Assembly: GCA_023229135.1 (NCBI GenBank)
Contig: JALNZT010000012.1
Location: 1-64,000, forward strand
Direction: 5' to 3'
DNA from: Bacteroidales bacterium
GTDB lineage: Bacteria > Bacteroidota > Bacteroidia > Bacteroidales > F082
DNA length: 64,000 bases
In this document: positions 59,842 to 64,000 of the stretch, in pieces
How the letters are laid out: every line of letters starts with the position of its first letter
Position numbering within the stretch: position 1 is the stretch's first letter
Position numbers and translations under genes: made by a program
The notes under the pieces: generated by a model
What the model saw: the letters and a program-made list of their open reading frames with translations, nothing else
Told to the model about the DNA's origin: nothing
Database searches by the model: none

Positions 59842-60291
59842 ATGTCTAAAATACGCATTACCAAGGAGTTTCATTTTGAAATGGCCCATTCATTGCTGGG
59901 ATATGATGGTGCCTGCCGAAATATTCATGGCCATAGTTACGAACTTAAAGTTACCCTTTTGGGAACGCCTATCGCCGATTCAAAAAACCCGAAACAGGGG
60001 ATGGTGATGGATTTTGGTGACCTGAAGAAAATCGTAAAGGAGCAAGTGGTTGATATTTTTGACCACGCACTGGTCTTAAATAAAGCTGTTCCTCCCGAAA
60101 TTGCAGAAAATATACAAAAGAATTTTGAGAAGGTTTTTTTGCTCGATTATCAGCCCACCAGTGAGTTGATGGTGAGTGATTTTGCAGCGCGTATTGCTGC
60201 CAAACTGCCTGAGAATATTGAGCTTTTTAGCCTGCTACTGCGCGAAACCGGTACCGCCTACGCGGAATGGTTTGCTGCTGATAATAGGTAG
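59842..60291 (+). CDS. queD: 6-carboxytetrahydropterin synthase (QueD family)
   Basis: A 149-residue PTPS-family enzyme that makes 6-carboxytetrahydropterin for queuosine synthesis. The zinc His are in HFEMAHSLLG and NIHGHSYEL, the catalytic Cys is in DGACRNIHG, and MVMDFGDLKKIVKE, FDHALVLNK and the C-terminal LLRETGTAYAEW complete the signature. It lies 12 bases after the endonuclease gene on the same strand. Other queuosine genes are not in the window. Confidence 0.92.
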   Translation: MSKIRITKEFHFEMAHSLLGYDGACRNIHGHSYELKVTLLGTPIADSKNPKQGMVMDFGDLKKIVKEQVVDIFDHALVLNKAVPPEIAENIQKNFEKVFLLDYQPTSELMVSDFAARIAAKLPENIELFSLLLRETGTAYAEWFAADNR

Positions 60292-60315
60292 AACTTTCAA
60301 TAAAACTAATTTTCT

Positions 60316-60360
60316 AAAGCCTTTGACTGTAAGCTAAATCACCTCATTCGAAGGCTTTTC
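60316..60360 (+). terminator. Possible terminator after queD
   Basis: AAAGCCTT (60316-60323) pairs with AAGGCTTT (60351-60358) across a 27-base loop, followed by T-rich DNA. Confidence 0.5.
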
Positions 60361-60411
60361 TTCAATTTTTAGGCTAATATATTACTAACTTAGCCTGAAA
60401 TTTTAATACGT

Positions 60412-60615
60412 ATGCGGCACGTTGACACCCAAAAGTTATCAAAAGATGAATGCTGGGGAATCCAGATTTATGGTCTAAACCACTGCAAAAATATCAACTG
60501 TAAGTGGCAAGGGTTAAGCGCCTGTGCCGGAAAAAATATTGTGAAAACAGGCGTTAACAGCTTGGGTTTTCGTGTGGGTGAAAATGGTCTGGCTAAGGAC
60601 GAAAGTAAAAGCTAA
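60412..60615 (+). CDS. Small Cys-rich protein of unknown function
   Basis: This 67-residue ORF contains four Cys: DECWGIQ, LNHCKNINCKWQ and SACAGKN. Paired CxxxxC and later Cys suggest a small zinc or Fe-S site, and a short Gly-rich second half follows (GVNSLGFRVGENGLAKD). Low hydrophobicity means it is cytoplasmic. The family is not recognised. No clear promoter is visible, but the Cys pattern and codon use look like a true gene. Confidence 0.55.
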   Translation: MRHVDTQKLSKDECWGIQIYGLNHCKNINCKWQGLSACAGKNIVKTGVNSLGFRVGENGLAKDESKS

Positions 60616-60965
60616 TCAGCACTTTAAATGCTTGGAAGATTAGTGGTGAGATTGTTTTTACTTGTTAAAGAATCCGAAATATTTTTATCTCTTTGGACAA
60701 CGCTGAAATCAAAGCTTTTGAATTCTCATTGGTTGTTTTGAACAGGCTCACCAATTTGCATTGGCCCGAATCATATTTTTTATTTAAACCTATTCTAAAT
60801 CCTAAGTTATTGTGAATCTGTTAACAAGTGAGATGATTCTTGTTTTTCTATTCATAAAGTATCACAGAGACCTGCTAAATCAGCTACTTACTTGCTTGAA
60901 CTGAATGCCATTTCAAATGATTTTGCGTAATATTGCAAGCATATTGAACCGAAAAAATAAATTTT
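60616..60965. other. Intergenic region of 350 bases
   Basis: AT-rich DNA before the HdrDE-like pair. Nothing specific was found: no clear promoter box, hairpin or small ORF. Confidence 0.5.
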
Positions 60966-62282
60966 ATGACTGCACAACTTATATTTGCGTTGGCGCTACT
61001 GCTTACCTTAGGAGTTTTTGCCTTCACGATGCGCCGTTATTTTTACAATTTCCGATACACTAAAAAGAAAGCCATATCGAATATCCCGGCGCGTTTGCGT
61101 GAAACCTTTAAAGTGGCTATTGCGCAACAGAAAATTTTTCGCCATCCCGTTATGGGCTTGCTGCATGCTTTGGTTTTCTGGGGTTTTATCGTGATTTTGT
61201 TCGGCAGTATCGAGATGGTTATCGATGGCCTTTTTGGAACGGTACGCGTGTTTAGTTTTATGGGTTGGTTTTACAATGTCCTGATGGCTTCGGGCGATGT
61301 TTTTGCCGCCATCATTGCCGTTTCTATCCTGGTATTTTTGTTCCGGCGTTTGTTTATGCATGTGAAGCGTTTTTACGGTGTCGAAATGAAACCTATTTCC
61401 AAAGCCGATGCCAATCTGGCCCTCAGTTTTATCCTCTTTTTGATGATCACTCTTTTGGGTATGAACACTTTTTACCTGCTCGAAACCCTCAATGCCGACC
61501 AGAATGCTGTTGGTGTTTTTCCGGTGAGTATGTTGCTGGCGGATCTTTTTGCCAATATGGGCGATGGTAGCATCATCTTTTGGCATCATTTTAATTGGTG
61601 GGCGCATATTTTATTGATTTTTGTATTTGCCAATGTGCTGCCGTATAGCAAACATTTCCACGTATTTATGTCGGTTCCGAACGTTTTTGTGAGCCGCATT
61701 GAGCCTTTAGGCAAAGTGGATAATATGGAAAGTATTACCAGAGAAGTGAAGTTGATGCTCGATCCGTCCGCACCGATGGATGCCGGAGCAGATGAGCCGA
61801 TAGAGAAGTTTGGCGTTTTGGATGCTACCGATGTAAATTGGGTCAATTATATGAATGCGTTGAGCTGCACCGAATGTGGAAGATGCACGGCCGTTTGTCC
61901 TGCCAATATCACCGGAAAGCTGCTCTCACCGCGTAAAATCGTGATGGACGTACGCGCTCGGATGAAAGAAAAAAGTCCCGGATTGATTAAAGAAGGTGCT
62001 GCTTTTGACGACGGCAAATCGCTTGTCTTCGATTATATTACCGAAGAGGAACTTTGGGCCTGCACCATGTGCAATGCCTGCGCTCAGGAGTGTCCGATCA
62101 ATATCAACCAGCCTTCGCTGATTTTGGATATGCGCCGCTACTTAGTGCTGGAACAATCCAAAGCACCTTCGGGCTTGAATACCGCCTTCGCCAATATAGA
62201 AAATAATGGTGCGCCTTGGCAGTTTTCGCCCGAAGACAGAATGAACTGGGCTGATGAGCTTTATCTGAACGAAACGGCCTGA
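60966..62282 (+). CDS. Membrane Fe-S oxidoreductase (HdrE/HdrD N-terminal-like fusion)
   Basis: The 438-residue protein has five hydrophobic helices (about residues 1-245) like the di-haem cytochrome subunit of nitrate reductase/HdrE, with His in HPVMGLLHALVFWGF and HHFNWWAHILLIF. A cytoplasmic domain follows with two 4Fe-4S clusters: Cys301-Cys304-Cys307-Cys311 (CTECGRCTAVCP) and Cys366-Cys369-Cys372-Cys376 (CTMCNACAQECP). It carries electrons between a soluble partner and the quinone pool. The CCG-domain gene downstream, 112 bases away, completes an HdrDE/GlpC-like pair. Confidence 0.9.
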   Translation: MTAQLIFALALLLTLGVFAFTMRRYFYNFRYTKKKAISNIPARLRETFKVAIAQQKIFRHPVMGLLHALVFWGFIVILFGSIEMVIDGLFGTVRVFSFMGWFYNVLMASGDVFAAIIAVSILVFLFRRLFMHVKRFYGVEMKPISKADANLALSFILFLMITLLGMNTFYLLETLNADQNAVGVFPVSMLLADLFANMGDGSIIFWHHFNWWAHILLIFVFANVLPYSKHFHVFMSVPNVFVSRIEPLGKVDNMESITREVKLMLDPSAPMDAGADEPIEKFGVLDATDVNWVNYMNALSCTECGRCTAVCPANITGKLLSPRKIVMDVRARMKEKSPGLIKEGAAFDDGKSLVFDYITEEELWACTMCNACAQECPININQPSLILDMRRYLVLEQSKAPSGLNTAFANIENNGAPWQFSPEDRMNWADELYLNETA

Positions 62283-62394
62283 GAGTTTGTAAGCAGGATG
62301 TAAATTAAATCAGAAAGCTTTTGCTGGAAATTCAATTATGCAAGGCCTGCTCCTCAAGCACTAATTACATGAAAACGACTTAAAAAGAAAGAAA

Positions 62395-63195
62395 ATGGCT
62401 ACAGAAAAAATAAAAATACAAATTCCTGTGATGGCTGATCTGGCTGCCGAAGGCCGCAAACCCGAATGGCTTTTCTGGGTAGGTTCAGCAGGTGCTTTCG
62501 ATGATCGCTACAAAAAAGTAACACGCGAATTTGCCAAGATTCTTACGCACCTCAATATCGACTATGCCGTTTTGGGCATCGAAGAAACCGATAGCGGCGA
62601 TCTTGCCCGCCGGGCGGGAAACGAAATGCTGTTTCAAATGCAAGCATTGCAAAATATTGAAATCATGAACGCTTACGAGGTAAAAAAAATCGTAACCTGT
62701 TGCCCACACGATTTCAATACCTTAAAAAATGAATACCCCGAGCTGGGCGGTCATTATGAACTGTGGCACCACTCGCAGTTTTTGGCCGATCTGATTGAAA
62801 AAGGTACTATCAAGGGCATTTCCGAATCCTTTGCAAAAAACAAAATCGTGTTTCACGATCCTTGTTTCCTGGGACGCGGCAACGGCGAGTACGAAGCGCC
62901 ACGTGCTGTTTTGGGAGCTATTCCTTCAGAAAAAACAGAAATGAGGCGCAACAAAAGTTTTGGGCTTTGCTGCGGTGCTGGCGGTGGTCAAATGTTTAAG
63001 GAAGCTGAAAAAGGCGATAAAGAAATTTTTATCGAACGTACCGAGGAAGCCATTGAAACCGGCGCGGATATTATTGCAACGGCTTGTCCTTTCTGTATGG
63101 TGATGATGACCGATGGTATAAAATACAAAAACCAGGAAGAGCGTATGAAAAATTACGACATCGCTGAACTGCTGAGCATGAGTATGGGCTTGTAA
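62395..63195 (+). CDS. CCG-domain (HdrB/GlpC-like) Fe-S protein
   Basis: The 266-residue cytoplasmic protein has two CCG domains that bind an unusual Fe-S cluster: Cys102-Cys103 (VTCCPHDFNT) with Cys in VFHDPCFLGRGN, and Cys192-Cys193 (GLCCGAGGGQMF) with Cys in IATACPFCMVMMTD. CCG domains in HdrB and GlpC form catalytic or electron-entry sites. With the upstream membrane subunit it probably forms a two-part respiratory or electron-bifurcating module, but the electron donor enzyme is not encoded here. Confidence 0.88.
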   Translation: MATEKIKIQIPVMADLAAEGRKPEWLFWVGSAGAFDDRYKKVTREFAKILTHLNIDYAVLGIEETDSGDLARRAGNEMLFQMQALQNIEIMNAYEVKKIVTCCPHDFNTLKNEYPELGGHYELWHHSQFLADLIEKGTIKGISESFAKNKIVFHDPCFLGRGNGEYEAPRAVLGAIPSEKTEMRRNKSFGLCCGAGGGQMFKEAEKGDKEIFIERTEEAIETGADIIATACPFCMVMMTDGIKYKNQEERMKNYDIAELLSMSMGL

Positions 63196-63281
63196 AGGTT
63201 CGATTTTGTTATTTTTAACAACTAAAAAGTATGAAAACCACCATTTATTTGGTGTCAGCCTAAAACAAAAACAAAATATTT

Positions 63282-63608
63282 ATGCCCTGGCTTTCTCTTA
63301 TCATCGCCGGTATTTTTGAGGTTGGTTTTGCAACTTGCCTTACAAAGGTTCGTAGCTCCTCCGCTCCGGAAGTTTACTGGTGGTTTCTTGGTTTTATTAT
63401 CAGTCTGGCAATCAGTATGTTCATGCTGTATAAAGCTGTGCACCATATTCCTATGGGAACTGCATATGGCGTGTTTACCGGAATTGGTGCCATTGGTACC
63501 GTGTTGGTCGGTATTTTCTTTTTTCAGGAACCAACGAACTTTTGGCGTTTATTTTTTATTAGCACGCTGATAATTAGTGTGGTAGGATTAAAAGTGGTAT
63601 CGGCTTAG
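63282..63608 (+). CDS. SMR family small multidrug resistance / guanidinium-type transporter
   Basis: A 108-residue, four-helix membrane protein. The essential Glu is in IIAGIFEVGFA (Glu13) and the family segments YWWFLGFIISLAISMFMLYKA, MGTAYGVFTGIGAIGTVLVG and RLFFISTLIISVVGLKVVS are present. The GIFEVGFA and TAYGVFTGIGA forms resemble the SugE/Gdx branch, which exports guanidinium, more than EmrE. There is no guanidine riboswitch visible upstream. Confidence 0.88.
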   Translation: MPWLSLIIAGIFEVGFATCLTKVRSSSAPEVYWWFLGFIISLAISMFMLYKAVHHIPMGTAYGVFTGIGAIGTVLVGIFFFQEPTNFWRLFFISTLIISVVGLKVVSA

Positions 63609-63651
63609 TTGCTAAAATGGTAACTTAGCTGACTCTGGACATTCAATGTGT

Positions 63652-63672
63652 GTCAAAATTCCAAATTTTGAC
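63652..63672. terminator. AT-rich hairpin between convergent genes
   Basis: GTCAAAATT (63652-63660) pairs with AATTTTGAC (63664-63672), a three-base loop, at the stop codon of the minus-strand gene. Confidence 0.35.
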
Positions 63673-64000
63673 TACGCCTTTCCTGAAAGCGATTTTGGAA
63701 TTCTTCCCTGATGAATAGCTTCCGAGCGCAACTTGCGACCCACGATACGTTCGACCATCTTACCGGTTTCCAGGATTTTATCGATATCGAGGTTGGTTTT
63801 TATTCCCATCTCATCCATCATCACCACCATATCTTCCATCGTAACCAAGCCCACCGCCGTTGACTCATTATAATAGTATTTGCCGGTTCCCGAAACGGGT
63901 ACGCCGTCGACGAAGTTGGCCGGTTGTCCGCCAATGCCGCCCATTGTAGCCTCATAATTGGTCATTCCGGCCTGCAAAGCTGCCAGCACATTGGCCAGTC
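63672..64000 (-). CDS. HMG-CoA lyase-like aldolase, C-terminal part only (cut by the window edge)
   Basis: The last 105+ residues of an HMGL-like TIM-barrel protein are present; the reading frame stays open to base 64000, so the gene continues outside. Seen are MLAALQAGMTNYEATMGGIG, the NESTAVGLVTMEDMVVMMDE segment and LDIDKILETGKMVERIVGRK. These match the C-terminal region of 3-hydroxy-3-methylglutaryl-CoA lyase and related Claisen lyases (leucine breakdown), where the usual CP(F)APG-type loop is changed to GGQPANFVDG. Exact substrate is not certain. Confidence 0.8.
   Translation of the reverse strand, partial: LANVLAALQAGMTNYEATMGGIGGQPANFVDGVPVSGTGKYYYNESTAVGLVTMEDMVVMMDEMGIKTNLDIDKILETGKMVERIVGRKLRSEAIHQGRIPKSLSGKA

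Overview
The window is a chromosomal stretch of a Bacteroidota bacterium, most likely from the Bacteroidales/Marinilabiliales side of the phylum. The grounds are T9SS type A C-terminal sorting domains, a two-component-regulator propeller lipoprotein, S46 and M64 peptidases, the MlaD / SPOR-amidase / LptD envelope set, and repeated promoters of the phylum's TTTG-N20-TAnnTTTG type. Metabolism looks fermentative or anaerobic: Ptb-Buk, a Na+-pumping methylmalonyl-CoA decarboxylase with its epimerase, tryptophanase, B12-dependent ribonucleotide reductase and an HdrDE/GlpC-like Fe-S pair. NDH-2 and a cytochrome b561-like protein show that some membrane electron transport also exists.

Layout. 1-7.2 kb: a degenerate TTTGAATC repeat, a fructosamine-kinase-like gene, an ECF sigma / membrane anti-sigma pair, a secreted M64 peptidase, ptb-buk, and proline dehydrogenase with a cytochrome b561-like protein. 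7.4-10.2 kb: the yceD-rpmF-plsX-fabH operon, closed by a terminator. 10.4-14.6 kb: mce-mmdA-oadG-mmdC-mmdB, a complete sodium-pump operon. 14.7-22.3 kb: uridine kinase, propeller lipoprotein, DUF1289 protein, an unknown coiled-coil protein, a dus-lnt pair, a family 9 glycosyltransferase and an MBL-fold hydrolase. 22.5-36.6 kb: a TolB-propeller/outer-membrane-barrel protein, a half-length TauE-like permease, nrdJ, a helical-repeat protein with a coiled-coil lipoprotein, MlaD, a 54-residue membrane protein, amidase and LptD. 36.6-39.5 kb: repeat-rich DNA around an SLC13 permease. 39.5-50.8 kb: a GT-C-like membrane protein, pgk, an MFS transporter, a DPP11-type S46 peptidase, a duplicated intergenic repeat, a T9SS cargo protein, ndh and radA. 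50.9-53 kb: an accessory island with an AAA/DUF4143 ATPase between two copies of a 61-bp palindrome-bearing repeat, followed by a ParE-type toxin-antitoxin pair. 53-64 kb: C69 dipeptidase, an orphan T9SS tail, tryptophanase with a long leader, a CBM48-like protein, fRMsr, a MntP-like protein lacking its acidic residues, secreted endonuclease I, queD, a small Cys-rich ORF, an HdrDE-like pair, an SMR transporter and the cut-off 3' end of an HMG-CoA-lyase-like gene.

The most unusual material is non-coding: the 61-bp palindromic repeat bracketing the ATPase, hairpin repeats with ATCC loops near 36.7 and 39 kb, a duplicated ~150-bp element near 46.5-46.9 kb, and the TTTGAATC/CTCAAATC arrays. No rRNA, tRNA, CRISPR array or recognisable transposase gene was seen. 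Several starts (TTG at 20443 and 58179; ATG at 57636 and 20215) were chosen because a promoter -7 box lies over or downstream of the longer alternative start. All promoter and terminator calls are read by eye from sequence only.
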